Source: Rhynchosporium graminicola
Lineage: Eukaryota; Ascomycota; Leotiomycetes; Helotiales; Ploettnerulaceae
Assembly (NCBI GenBank): GCA_900074885.1
Contig: FJUW01000073.1
Span: forward strand, 1-64,000
Length of the DNA stretch: 64,000 nt
Reading direction: 5' to 3'
Each line of letters begins with the position of its first letter. Position 1 is the first letter of the stretch. A program made the position numbers and the translations under genes. Below are positions 1 to 11,264 of this stretch, one piece after another. The notes under the pieces are model-generated. The model saw only the letters and a program-made list of their open reading frames with translations, ran no database searches and had not been told where the DNA came from.

Positions 1-86
1 CGCGCACCCCCTGTACTTAAAGCTAAAAATTTCCTTATAGTTAGAAAAACGCCTGTAGCAAGATAGCGTAGTTAGATTCAATATCA

Positions 87-119
87 CCTAACCCTCAAAC
101 CCTAACCCCTAGCCCTTAG
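87..119. repeat. Degenerate telomere-like C-rich motif
   Basis: A short stretch contains several imperfect CCTAAC / CCCTAA-like units in a row, resembling the C-rich strand of the TTAGGG telomere repeat used by most filamentous fungi. It directly abuts the truncated left edge of the first copy of the subrepeat family. It may be an interstitial or healed telomere remnant, but it is only about 33 bases long and could be chance in C-rich sequence. Bases 1-86 before it hold nothing I recognise. Confidence 0.35.
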
Positions 120-609
120 TAGTGCAATATACTATTACTACTAGTATTAAAGTTATAGAAATATAAGTAAATTAATCTAATATTCTAAGAAGTAAGATAA
201 TAGTTTATTTATAACTTATATTATAGAATACTAATTAAAATACAACTATAGATATAATAATAGTATAGCAGATACAGGTATATAAGTAGGTATTATAATT
301 AGGAAATATCCCTTTTAGAAAGAGTAAGCCTTAGCAGTATAAATATACTACTACTACTAGTATTAAAGTCGTAGAAATATAAGTAAATTAATTCTAATAC
401 TCTAAGAAATTAGATAGTAATTAATTCATAACGTATATTAAAGAATACTAATTGAAATACGACCGTAAGTATATTAGTAGTAATAGAGGAGTTTAGATAA
501 GGGGGGCTTAGATAAGATGCACCCCGCACAGGCTACGCTTGCCGCCTGCCTCTTCTGGCCTGCGCTTACTTTTCTACTACTTAAACTTAACTACGAATTC
601 GATTATATA
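113..609. repeat. Subrepeat family, left copy (two ~217-bp units plus tail)
   Basis: Two units of a repeat (about 113-298 and 299-480) are followed by a tail with a G-run and the C-rich string GCACCCCGCAC. The second unit and its tail match 2006-2316 at a fixed offset of 1707, and the match stops at 609/2316. Differences are nearly all C/T or G/A, and this copy is the more AT-rich. With the right-hand copy it may be the LTR pair of an element whose LTRs contain tandem subrepeats, but no terminal TG/CA or TSD was established. Confidence 0.6.
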
Positions 610-1567
610 AATCCTTATAACTCTAATATTTTTCTAGCCTTAACCTGTTTTTCTGCCTAAGACTTCAAGCCGGTAAGTACTTCTTCCTACCCTATAAAAT
701 ATAGCTATAGGTCTACCTTAGTAGCTATAGTACTCGCTTTATATTTAACTTTCTCTTTCTCTTTCTTTATCTATTTAGTAACTTTAGCCTTAATTATAAT
801 ACTAAAATCTTTATTATTACTACTACTACTATAGCTATTACTACTCTTATTTTCATTATTAATATCACGTGCCGATCGCGTCGTATCTATATCTACTACT
901 TAGTATTATATCCGCTTCTTAGTAAACTACGTCTATAATTAAACTGCTCGAAATAATTACTTATTTAGTAGTTACTTTTTATTATACTCTTTATTTAAAT
1001 ACTATTATAGAATACGTCGATTGATTATCTTATACTTATAGTCTTTATACTAATATCTATTAAGAATTAGAAGTAATAGCTATAGTAGAGAATAATCTAA
1101 TAGTAATAGTATACTACGGAAATCATATTATAACTATTACTACTCTAGATACTTAGCGATTTGCTATCGATATTCGAGTTTTACTTAATATTTTTAATAT
1201 AAGTAAGTAGTAATTACGCTTAAGCTAAGAGCTTATTAGTATTCCGCAGCGTAATAGATAATAACCCGGAATTCGGGAATTAATATTATCTATAGCCTTA
1301 TAACTTCTAGTAATAGTAGTAGTAGTTATAAAGACTTAGAAGATATAATATATATAATTAAATAACTAGAAATATATCTAGAAGAATAGTTTCTAAGAAT
1401 ATATATTCTAGTAAATACGTTTAGATACACGAACTAGATACTGCTACTACTATAAGCGAGCCTTACTAAAAAAACGCATTTAATAGAATATGTATAGAGA
1501 ATACTATTAGGCGCTTTACTAATAGGACTTTATAATAGTAGTAGGAGTAAATTAGTAAGCGTAGTAT
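610..1567. other. Mutated sequence between the two subrepeat blocks; no gene recognised
   Basis: AT-rich, TA-rich sequence lies between the two subrepeat blocks. A plus-strand frame around 1000-1320 can be read with stops only at codons that could be mutated Gln or Trp, so this may be a dead gene or the interior of an element. I recognise no domain. It has a polypyrimidine stretch (~750-775) and a run of TAC-type triplets (~815-845). Confidence 0.3.
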
Positions 1568-2316
1568 AATCAGGATAATATTCTATTTAGAAAGAGTTAG
1601 CCCTAGTAGTATAAATATACTACTACCGCTTATAGTAAAGTCGTAGAAATATATATAAATTAATTCTAGTACTCTAAGAAGTAAGATAATAATTAATTTA
1701 TAACTTATATTATAGAATACTAATTGAAATGCGACTATAAGTATAGCAGTAGTAAAGCAGGTGCAGGTATATAAGTAGGCATCATAATCAGGAAAATATC
1801 CCCTTTAGGAAGAGTAAGCCTTAGTAGTGCAAATATACTACTGCTACTAGTATTAAAGTCGTAGGAATATAAGTAAATTAATTCTAATACTCTAAGAAGT
1901 AAGATAATAGTTCATTTATAACTTATATCATAGAATACTAATTGAAATACGACTGTAGATATAATAGTAGTATAGCAGGTGCAGGTATATAAGTAGGTAT
2001 CGTAATCAGGAAATATCCCTTTTAGAAAGAGTAAGCCTTAGTAATATAAATATACTACTGCTACTAGTATTAAAGTCGTAGAAATATAAGTAAATTAATT
2101 CTAATACTCTAAGAAATAAGATAGTAATTAATTCATAACTTATATTAAAGAATACTAATTGAAATGCGACTGTAGATATATCAGTAGTAGTAGAGGAGTT
2201 TAGATAAGGGGGGCTTAGATAAGTTGCACCCCGCACGGGCCACGCTCACCGCCTGCCTCTTCCGGCCTGCGCCCGCCTTTCTGCCACCTAAACTTAACTG
2301 CGAATTCGACTGTATA
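1568..2316. repeat. Subrepeat family, right copy (three ~217-bp units plus tail)
   Basis: Three head-to-tail units begin near 1568, 1789 and 2006. Each opens with a GGAAATATCCC-like string and carries AGAGTAAGCC and AAGTAAATTAATTC blocks. The last ends in the same G-run and C-rich tail as the left copy. The tail here (2195-2316) keeps more G and C than the left copy, so it has been mutated less. The boundary at 2316 coincides with the start of normal-composition DNA. Confidence 0.65.
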
Positions 2317-3420
2317 TATATGTCGCTGACGATTGCCGTTCATCAGCTGCGATATCTGGAATTGATAATGTAATAAGCAAAGTTATTCCAGAACAGTCGC
2401 GGCATTAGAAACTATCGGCCTTCGGCGCTTCGCAGGGCCGAAAGTCTCTATTATTTCGGGTAGTGAGAAGTGCGAAAAAGTGATTAAGGAATATTAAAGT
2501 GAAATATTTGTAATGATGTAAAGCATGTACGAAAATGATCAGGGGCTAGCAGTGGTTATGACAGAAATCACCAAGAGACTGACCGGACAACAAGCTACTT
2601 GATAGCGGAGTGCAGGGCTTCTTTCACTGATCAAGTTGACGCTCCTTTTACGGAGCGGAAGGACGCACGGGGACTTTAAGTGGGTCTCTCGTACACCCTA
2701 GGTATTCTGCCTCCACATTTGAAGCGAGCCCTCGAGCGACAGGAGGTCAATCGGCTTGTACAGCTTGAATACGCTGTGTCATTGATTTCACTAGCTCAGC
2801 AGAAGTCTGAGGGTTACTATATTGTCTCAAGCTTTCCAAATTCGCGTTCGTTGCTCGTCATATAACTTGAAGACATAGTCGTCGTACTTGTCCTAGGGGC
2901 AATTCTTCGTATACCGCCAAAGAGTCTCGCGTCCGGCGGGTAAGGAGGCCATTTGAATCGGAAAATACCGAAGGCTTCAATCATACCAATCGCTTCTCCT
3001 GTAGCGTTATCTTGCATGAAAATCAACTCTCTTGCCTCGCCTTTCAAGCCATCGTTATCTGCGAGAGACGTGGAGCCCCTGCTCTGGAAGGCGGTGAGAC
3101 ACACTTTTCCCCCAGCACTTTACCCCCGGCACCTACAGTACGTACACAGAGGGGTTTAAATTTCAGCGCTGTACGGGCGACTCAAAAAGACGTGCTGGTA
3201 AGCCTCAGCAACATGCCAGAGGCAGGGATTGGGTGAATCTTACATACGACAGCTGCCTAATTGAGTAAGTGCTTTCCTCTGCGAGTAAGTACCACATGGC
3301 CGGAAGGGGACGAGTGCAGAGACTTACAAGTAACACACCCTGCTGTAGTATCATTTGGCTGTTGTCTGAGTTTACTAGCTCAAACAGCCGCGCTTTCATA
3401 CTTTAGCATACTCTGTCTGC
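2317..3420. other. Base-balanced island, left part; no firm gene
   Basis: Composition changes abruptly here: TG and CA are common and TA is not in excess, so this part has not been heavily RIP-mutated. Small open frames exist on both strands (2680-2865 plus; 2817-3104 minus). The minus frame is slightly protein-like but is only 95 codons, matches nothing I know and shows no splice signals that extend it. I do not call either a gene. A decayed single-copy gene is possible. Confidence 0.4.
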
Positions 3421-3577
3421 TGTGGTCGTAGGGTGAATAATTACACCCCTGAGGGTTTCTAGCCTTAGCGATCTCTGATGTAAATCGATAGAAAGCTGAT
3501 TTCTCGTTGGTCTGAATCCCTTGCTGTGGCCGTGCTCTACAATCCTCAGGGGTGTAATTAATCCCCCTAGGACCACA
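3421..3577. mobile_element. MITE-like foldback element, 157 bp
   Basis: Two 34-base arms, 3421-3454 and 3544-3577, are inverted copies of each other with 31 of 34 positions matching. They begin TGTGGTC and end GACCACA, and enclose about 89 bases of unrelated sequence. The shape and size fit a miniature inverted-repeat transposable element. I see no clear target-site duplication, so the superfamily is open. It still contains many CA and TG pairs, consistent with being too short for RIP. It lies about 300 bases upstream of the kinase gene. Confidence 0.6.
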
Positions 3578-3878
3578 ATACATGGCATTAATTTAATAAC
3601 CTTTTCTTGCGTGACGGCTTCATACGATTTGGGAGTGGGGTTTCAGTAGTTCTCGCCACCCCTTCATCCATCCTCCCGCCCCAAAAGTATCTATAGTGAG
3701 GTCAACTCTCAATAATGACCAGGAGTGAAAGGTGGGATTGTTAGCTCAGACCGTTGATGAGCACGGCATTATCAAAATCAATTTGACGATAGCTTTGAAA
3801 AAAACTTCCATCATCTCTTACTAGTTATCTCCACGACATTTGAAACCAACATAAGTTCTACTATCGGTAGCAGACAGG

Positions 3879-5338
3879 ATGGCATCAAGCAACCACAACC
3901 ATGCCAAGTTCCAATTTCGCTTGGACTTCATCAACAAGTTATTGTTAGATTACCTCATGCTGTCTCCTGAGGTAAATACGCAATAGCTATAATCTGAAAT
4001 ATATGCTGAGCGCAGTATCACATGCAGGTGGTCAAAGACACCAAGATCACCCCAATCCAATATGAGCCAGACTTCCCATTTAAATACAACAATTTCGTCT
4101 ACCATATTTCGCTCCCCGATCCACCGCCAGAGACCTCTGTATCGTTTTCTAAGACTCATATGACAAGCCCAGGTTGTGTCCCAATTCCATCAGGGACAAT
4201 CTCATTTATTCTCCGTCTCAGCAATCTAGACGCAGAGGGCCTGTATCAAGCAACACGCGTAGACAACGAAGTCGGCATACTGAACCTCGCCTCCACAGCT
4301 CTCGCACATACTAAACCAGGTATAGTTCCCCGCGTGTTCGGATGGGAAGCCAACACTGGCTCCGAGAAGATTGGCTGGATATTACAGGAATGCATGTCTG
4401 GTGAACCGCTTTCCGAGTTTTCCGAATGGTCTTTGGCGCAGAAGATTGAAATACTGGGTCAAGTAGCGGAGATTTTGAAGAGTCTACAGGATTTTAGAAT
4501 TCCTCAAAGTGTGGAGGGGTGGGGAGGTGTGATGTTTGATGATAGTGGTGTACTGGTTGGTGCGCCGATGACTGTCGTTGGTGCTGGGCCGTGGAACTCG
4601 CTTGCAGAGTCTTTTGAAGGCCGTTTTAAAGAAGCACTGAATATGGCGGATTCAAATGCACAGCTTCGTGGCTGGAGGAGCAACGGGGTGAGAGAGCGTA
4701 TCGATCGATTTGTGGAGTATGGTCTCGCTCCACTTATCGCTCAATTTGAATCGAAGAATGACCGATGTATCGTACACGGTGACTTCAGTAAGTGCACTGT
4801 ATTCCTTTTCTGTCTTCGAAAGCTTGTTAGACAAGTCTCGCTTAGCTTGCAATGCTAACGAAGGACGCCAGCCACTGATAACCTTCTCTACGATCCAAAA
4901 ACAGGCCGTATCACAGCTCTACTCGACTACGACTTCTCCTGCATCCAGCATCCAGCATACGAATTCTTCTGCTCCTTCGGCACCTGGGACGGGCAAGTAA
5001 CAGGATGGTCTTCAGATCCCTTGGCAGCATCATTTCAGCTTGCGAAACTCACTGGTCGCTTTCCTTCTCGGTTAGTTGCTCAAGATGATCCAGACATCGA
5101 TTGGGAAGTCGCAGAGGCCTGGGAAGTGGAATTACAAAAATTAGATGTCACACGACCGAGCTCGCTTCAAGGGATTGACAAAATAGCGGTTGTTGAGACG
5201 TTATTGGGATCACTTTTGCCTTGGAAATTGACTAACGAGGATGCGTTGAAGAAGAATCCTGATGAGGAGAAGAGGAAAATGGTGAGACAGCATGGAGAGA
5301 GGGAGATTGATGGGATTTTGAAGCATTTGGGATTCTAG
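3879..5338 (+). CDS. Aminoglycoside-phosphotransferase-family (APH) kinase-like protein, three exons
   Basis: Join 3879-3971, 4028-4787, 4872-5338: 1320 bases, 439 residues. The start ATG has A at -3 and G at +4, and the first exon keeps frame with the second. Exon 2 runs into HGDF at about residues 281-284. After splicing this becomes the Brenner-type HGDxxxxN motif, with Asp283 as the predicted catalytic base and Asn288. A following LLDYDF segment (Asp303) is the expected metal-binding Asp. The middle of the protein carries the usual fungal APH features: an ILRL strand, an NEV segment and a WILQEC hinge region. Members are cytosolic small-molecule or protein kinase-fold enzymes; the substrate here cannot be told. 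It is the only intact host-type gene in the window and sits in an unmutated island between dead transposons. Length and motifs suggest it is functional. Confidence 0.88.
3972..4027 (+). other. Intron 1 of the APH-family gene (56 nt)
   Basis: GAG|GTAAAT donor, a TGCTGAG branch-like site shortly before the end, and an ATGCAG| acceptor. Removing it joins residue 31 to Val32 without a frame change (phase 0). An ATG at 4022 would give a shorter start, but this lies inside the intron. The upstream exon gives a longer N-terminus in a good start context. Confidence 0.75.
4788..4871 (+). other. Intron 2 of the APH-family gene (84 nt)
   Basis: A GTAAGT donor follows GACTTCA, a perfect TGCTAAC branch site lies at 4853-4859, and the acceptor is GCCAG. 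It is phase 1. Splicing restores the catalytic loop motif HGDFTTDN, which is otherwise broken by the unspliced frame. This is strong internal support for the gene model. Confidence 0.92.
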
Positions 5339-5735
5339 GCACATGGATTTTTAGAGAGGACAATGCCATTCTCTGTGACTAGGAAGTGCTAATTGAGAAT
5401 GTAGCTAGGAGATAGTGATTTGCTATTCCGTAGAGAAATTGAAATATGGATTTGACTTTCGAGTTTCATGTCAAGACTAACAGCAGACGAGACTACTTTC
5501 AGGGATGTCGTCTCATTTCCCGCGTTATTAATCTGAGCAGCCGCCAAAGCGTACTGCTATGAGCAGCAGAGGATATTAACAAGTATTCCAAGATTGAAAA
5601 GGTGCTTAAGAACTATTGTGTATATATTGAGTCGCTATTATGGATGGAAACCCTGTTATAGTGGGAGTTCACCTCACAACTGATAGAATTATACTGATGC
5701 GTATTAGACAGATGGCCGGAAAACTCTGCACTTGG
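5339..5735. other. Island right part; no gene seen
   Basis: Base-balanced 3' flank of the kinase gene. I see no ORF, RNA gene or repeat in it. Toward 5700-5760 the composition shifts to the TA-rich, CA/TG-poor type that marks the mutated repeats. Confidence 0.5.
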
Positions 5736-7644
5736 TGTAGTATGCTAAGTATATAGTGTACGCTAAGCAATAGTAATTCTAAGTATAGCTGTACCTATAC
5801 TAATTTCTGATATACTACCTTTTCCGATACTCTATATAGTACTGATTTTAGTACTAATTCTAATACTGTTTCCAATATAGTACTGCGGCCTTATTAACTC
5901 CTGTAATGTACGCCTATACAGCGTATATAGCGCCTACGTCTCATTTCCAAGGAGTTCAGCTACTCCGCAGCCTTCCGGCTTACGTTATATATAAGAGTAT
6001 CGGAAACTACTAGTAAAGTAGCCTTAAGCCGTGCTAAGCTAGTAACTAATTATTAGCCTTTTTGACCTTTTCGTATAACCTCTCTATATAGTAAACCTAT
6101 ATAGCCCTTATAGCGTTCTAAACCAGTCGCATCTAGAGCCTTAGTAAGGCAGTCTGCTATATTGTCTATTCCCGGGACGTGTTTTACTACTAATTTACTA
6201 CCTAGGACCTATTCCCGGATGAACAAGTAATGTATATCGACGTGTTTAGCTTTAGAAAAGAATTTTCGCTCTCTAGTAAGGCTTTCCGCACTTTTATATT
6301 AAGGTATGAGATAAGTAGCTATAGTACTATAATCGCCAGATCTCTCTATAGCTTTATTAACTAGGCTGCCTCTCTATAGCCGTCAGACGTAGCTATAAAC
6401 TCTGCTTCTAGGCTAGAAAGCGCGGTAGATTTCTGCTTATTAGTAGCCTAGGAGATAAGCTCTCCGTAGTACTTAGCTATTTACCCTTAGAAGGATTTAT
6501 AGTCTCATTCTGTACTCTATATATTATCTGTCTATAAACTAAAGATCTACTAATTTATATATTATATATAATACCGTAGGACTCTATATATGATAGGTAT
6601 CGTAGAAGAGGTTTCGTAGTGCGTAGATAGATATCTATTTGTTGATCTATACTATACTAATTAGCCGACGATATAACTAATATTAGAGCGAGTAAAACTC
6701 GACAGGTAGACTAAGAAGCTTGTAATCTGCTGATATGATGACTTTTGAGTATCATCTAATAGTATATAATCGACTTCTATACTCCGTAGTACTATACTTA
6801 CTTTTGCATGTAACGCGTTACTATTTTCTCCTTCTATACTAAACTTCTATAGTAGCTTCTTATACTAGGTTTAGTATATTCGCAAGATATATTACTATCG
6901 ACTTCGATTAATTTGAAGCTTAATAAATATATCTATAGCGCCTAGATCTTTGCTTTTCCACGACTCTAAGAGCTTCGATTTCAGGTATATTATATCTGCT
7001 ATATATCTAATTATTAGTATATTATCAATAAATGCTATAACGTAAGCTCTTTTCCAGTAGCAGAAGAGCGATAGATCAGCATTAGAGGAGATTAATTCTA
7101 GCTTTTTGATCTCTTCTTATATTATTAGCTACTATCCTTTAGACACTTGCCTTAGACTATAAAGAGAGCGTAGAAGCTGCAAATAGATATCTTTGCAGCT
7201 TTGTAATTCAGAGTGAAGCTCCCTTTAGATCTCTGGTATTTCGTTATCTAGTACTATTATATATACTGCTTCTTTTAAATATACGTTTAAGAAAGCTATA
7301 TCGATATCGATATAGTTGATTTCAAGGTCTCTGTAAGCTGCAAAGGCGAGTAGTACTCGTAGATTTATATATTATACGACGCTTGCAAAGGTATTGAAGT
7401 AATTAAGATTATACTTTTACTTAAACCCTTATACTATTAGCTTAGCTTTTCTTTTAGTAATTTAATACTTAGAGGTGATTTTGTTCTATAGTACTAGTTT
7501 GAAGATATTAGAGAGCTTCTAGGAGAAGGTTTACTATAGTAGATCCTATATATACTAGCCTTCCGTATAGTCTCAAATTCAGCTATTATAGCTATTATCT
7601 ACTTAATTAGATTCTCTATAAAGGCCTCCTTTAAGAAGACTATC
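5736..7644 (-). pseudogene. Copia-2, 3' half: RT and RNase H (broken)
   Basis: Read on the minus strand, this shows a mutated Ty1/copia pol. A DIDIAFLN-like segment lies at about 7285-7325. An AFIDNILIIS version of the YVDDMLI catalytic motif is near 7014-7040. The RNase H end HVDIHYLFIRE...VPGIDNIADCLTKA sits at about 6130-6240. The polymerase Asp pair has become Asp-Asn here. Coding sequence ends near 6055. The rest (about 5736-6054) is presumably 3' UTR and LTR, but I could not pair it with another LTR. The right end at 7644 is the gypsy-1 insertion point; the gene resumes at 23535. Confidence 0.75.
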
Positions 7645-7861
7645 TGTTATAGGGCGAATGCAAAGTATGCAGTATAAAAGCTCGTCTATATTATAAGGAG
7701 AATTAACTAAGGAGAGAAGAGAGGAATAAGGGTTTCCCTTCGAAGAAAAGATAATACCGCGGCCGCTAGTAGCAGTAGCATTAGAATACGTGTAATAATA
7801 CATCAGGTACTAGCGTAGACGCCTCAGGCGTTAAGTATACTAATAGGTATAACTTATCATA
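7645..7861 (-). repeat. Gypsy-1 3' LTR (217 bp)
   Basis: Begins TGTTATAGGGCG and ends TTATCATA. It matches 23313-23529 along its length, with differences of the C/T and G/A type. It is followed at 7862 by TTACCCTCCTCC, the reverse complement of a polypurine tract, as expected just inside the 3' LTR of a minus-strand element. Confidence 0.9.
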
Positions 7862-10662
7862 TTACCCTCCTCCTGTTTCGAGGTTAGAGCTATCGTGTCT
7901 ATTCTTCTCCTTCTACTTATCAAGTGCTATAGTAGTAGTAAGAGCTGCTTCCGGTTCCTATATTAGCTTTATATAACTTATCTATTTAATTAGATACTTC
8001 TTTTTCCTTTAGCCTCCTCTTCGAAAAGATCTCTCCGCTAGGATTTCTTCTACTTCGAACTCGTCTTCGTCCGCTACTAGTAGTAGTAGTAGCTATAAGT
8101 CATCCTATACTTAGCTTAGTAATAAGTTAGTAATAGCTAAGCGTAATAGCTATATATGAAAAATATCGTATATTCTCGATAGTATATCTAAGCGATAGCT
8201 ATATAACCCTACTGCTTCGAGTACTATATACTTAGCTTACTTTATATCGAGTTTCTTCGTAAGTCGATTCGTACGAATATTCCGTAAACTTAACTAGACT
8301 TTATCTTCGACTTTAAACTTCAGAGCTTACTAGCGATAGTAGTTAGTAACTTGTTCTTAAACTTATTACGCTACTACTATTACTATCTATACTTATTCCT
8401 TAGTATCTTATAGCTTCTTTAAGATTATATCCGCCTTTTGAATAAGTAAGCGATTAGTAGTAGTAGTAAGTTCGTCTTCGATATTTAAATCGACGTATTA
8501 TACGTAGTAACTATAAGTTAGAAAGAAAGGGCTTACTCCTGTTTATATAGCGTCTCGGTCGTTAATTACTACTTCTGCTGATAGTAATACGTTAAACTAA
8601 TTATCTTATGCGAAGTCTACGAATATATGTAAATATATCTCTAGCGTCTAGTTTATCCTCTCTATAGAGCTATCGGTTCCGGGTAATAAGCTATAGAGAG
8701 GCGTCGCGTAATCCCTAGTAAAGTATATACCTGTCTTTATAATATTCCGATAAATTATTTCCCTTAGTCGGATATAATAATATATAGTAGACCTGTATAA
8801 ACTACTTTATTATAGCTTCTGCGTTAATTAATAGTAGTCTATTATACATGATTCTCTTTCTAAGCCGATTAGTAACTATAATCAAGTTAATATATCCTTC
8901 ACTTTCTAGAAGATTAATAATAAAATCGATAGAAATTTATTACTAGATCTAGTCTAGTAGTAGTAGTAGCTTAAGGAATCCTTACCTTTAGTCTTACTAT
9001 ATCTTATTCCTTCTATAAACGTTATAATTCTAAATAAACCTTCTTATATCTTCTGATATCTATAGCTAGAAGAACTATCGACTTATAATAGTAGTAGTTG
9101 AATCTCGTTCTAGGTATCTATATATCTTAGTATTATATAACGCTTAGATTAACTTCGTATATAGTTCTTCGGAATCAGGTACCTATAACTTACCTCGGAA
9201 TTATAGTTTACTCGCTTCTAATAACAAGTATTCTAATACTAATATTTTCAACTTTAGCGTAGTAAGAAAGACGCGCTACTTATCGCGTACTACTTTAGCT
9301 ACTCCTTAGTATATACTATTAGCTTATTCTGCCTATAACTAGAGTTCCTTAAGTAGTATAGAGGTAATAGTAATAGTATCGTTATCTGGGGCGGCTTTAT
9401 TAACTATTTCGAGTTCTTTAACTTATAGGGATTCGTTCTATAGTCGCGAGGCTTCTTCTTCTTCTTAGCGTCTTCGATCTTATTATATTATAACCGGAGC
9501 TATTACTATTATCTCTTATAGTAGTAGTAGTTCTCGTAGTACCTTTAGCTTAACTAGTTAGATTTACTAGTTCTAGAGTTATTTATCTTTTATACTATAG
9601 AGTATATTCTGTTCGCGTTATAAGAGTATATCTACGCGCTCGTTTTCTTTCCCGGGGATATAACTAATCGTATAGTTAAACTACGAGAGGAGTAGCGACT
9701 ACTGTATCTACTGCTCTGTAAGCTACTATACTATTATGAAATACTTAAGGTTCTTATAATTAGTACGAATATAGAATTCCTATACGCTTTTCAATTCATA
9801 CTACTACTCCTTAAGGTAACGTATAATTATTAGCATTTCCTTATTATAAATTTCATAGTTATATTCAGCTAGAGCGTTTCTCTTCGAAAAGAATACATAA
9901 GGTCGTAAGTATCTTTAGTCGTCGAATTATATAAGTACCCTTTCTACTACCTATCTAGAGGAGACTATTTCAAGTATTATTTCTTAGTTAGGGTTAAACT
10001 GCGCTAGCGCAGGTCTAGTAATAAATATATCTTTCAGCTTCTTAAACGCTTTATCTGTAGCTTCGTTCTACTGCTATAGCTAGTCCTTATAAGTAAGCTA
10101 TATTAGTAGTAGTATAATTATTAAGTAATCCCTAATAAACGTCCGATAGAAATTCGCAAATCCTAAGAAGCTTCGTACTACTTTTACTAAGGTTAGAGGT
10201 TCCTATTCTCGAATCGCTTATAGTTTCTCGGGGTCTATTTAAATACCCTCTTTTATATCGATTACGAACCTAAGGTATTTCGTCGTTTATACTTCGAATT
10301 CGCACTTATCGATATCTAGTTATAATCTAGCTTTATATGATCTTATTATAACTTTCGCTACTTACTTTCGGTAGTAGTAGTAGCTATTATCTATATAAAT
10401 CAGGATATTGTTAATATAAGTAGGATAGAATTCCTCTAAGTAGTCGCGTAAAACTTAATTAATATATTATTAAAATATACTTAGAGTATTCGCAAGTCTA
10501 AAAGGAGTTACTAGCTACTTATATGAACTATATCTCGTGCGAAAAGCCGTCTTATATTTATCGCTAGTAGTAATACGTATCTTATAGAAAGCGGTAATAA
10601 TATCTAGTTTCATAAATTATTTCGCTTTTCTTATATTCCGAAGAGTCTTATAGATTAGTAGT
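7862..10662 (-). pseudogene. Gypsy-1 pol, C-terminal part (RT end, RNase H, integrase, chromodomain)
   Basis: Minus-strand polyprotein remnant. From right to left: the RT palm with YINNILIY near 10400, RNase H (about 9700-10150), integrase (about 8300-9600) and a C-terminal chromodomain (about 7955-8075). Gypsy chromodomains of this type bind methylated histone H3 and steer integration to heterochromatin. Stop codons recur where Gln and Trp are expected, so no product is possible. It continues at 20917 on the far side of the hAT element. Confidence 0.8.
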
Positions 10663-10670
10663 AGTAAGTA
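10663..10670. repeat. hAT target-site duplication, left
   Basis: AGTAAGTA is repeated exactly at 20909-20916. Eight bases is the hAT superfamily length. The uninterrupted site is present in gypsy-2 at 61340-61347. Confidence 0.95.
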
Positions 10671-11264
10671 CAGTGTGCGAAATGATTAGATTAGATTAGA
10701 TTATGACCTCCTAATCAAATTTAATCAAAGGTAATTGGAACCTAATCAAATCTAATTAAAGGTAATTTGAATCTAATCAAATCTAATCAAATTATAATCG
10801 ATTATAATTGATTATAATTAATTAGGGCAGGTGATCTAGGGCTAGGCTCAAAGGAGCTTAGATACTCGCTTAGGTTCCCTTTCTAGGCTTAGGCTCCCGC
10901 CTCGCTTCTTAGCCTACATTCGCTTTAAAGCGAGATTCTAGCAGTAAGTAATCCAAATATAGAAATAACTAGAATTTACTAGAATTAACTAAGGTTCTAT
11001 TAGTAATATTAGCTTATTAGTAATAAATTAATAATTAAAATCTAGAAAATAAAAGAAATTACTAGAATATGATTAATAACTATAGAACTCTTAAAGATTT
11101 TCTAGAAGATTCTATTTTATTCTATCGATTTCTAATCCTTATTAATTAAAGAATCTATTAGTAATAAGCTTAGAAATTAATAGCTAAATAGAGTCTTCTA
11201 GAAACTATATATTATATATATAAGGGCCTTTACTCTCTTATAGAATCCGAAATATCTTCCTTGA

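Noticed and set aside
2317..2680. Search for tRNA, 5S or other RNA genes in the island and repeats
   Set aside because: A few short GC-rich hairpins (around 2420-2450) are present, but none shows a cloverleaf, A/B boxes or a recognisable RNA family.
3205..3588. Three overlapping minus-strand frames around the foldback element
   Set aside because: They overlap each other and the inverted-repeat arms, lack motifs and splice signals, and look like chance ORFs.
4652..4852. Minus-strand 66-codon and plus-strand 4710-5000 frames within the kinase locus
   Set aside because: Both are shadows of the spliced kinase gene; one reads through intron 2.
7640..7660. CTATC...ATAGGGCG present both left of gypsy-1 and right of its other LTR, suggesting a longer TSD
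   Set aside because: The left ATAGGGCG is inside the LTR and the right one is in copia-2. Only the five bases CTATC are outside both LTRs, so the longer match is coincidental.
10681..10830. TCTAATC/GATTAGA-rich array that looks like a satellite or replication origin
   Set aside because: The same motif cluster occurs at the opposite hAT end (20770-20890), so it is best read as hAT subterminal binding repeats.
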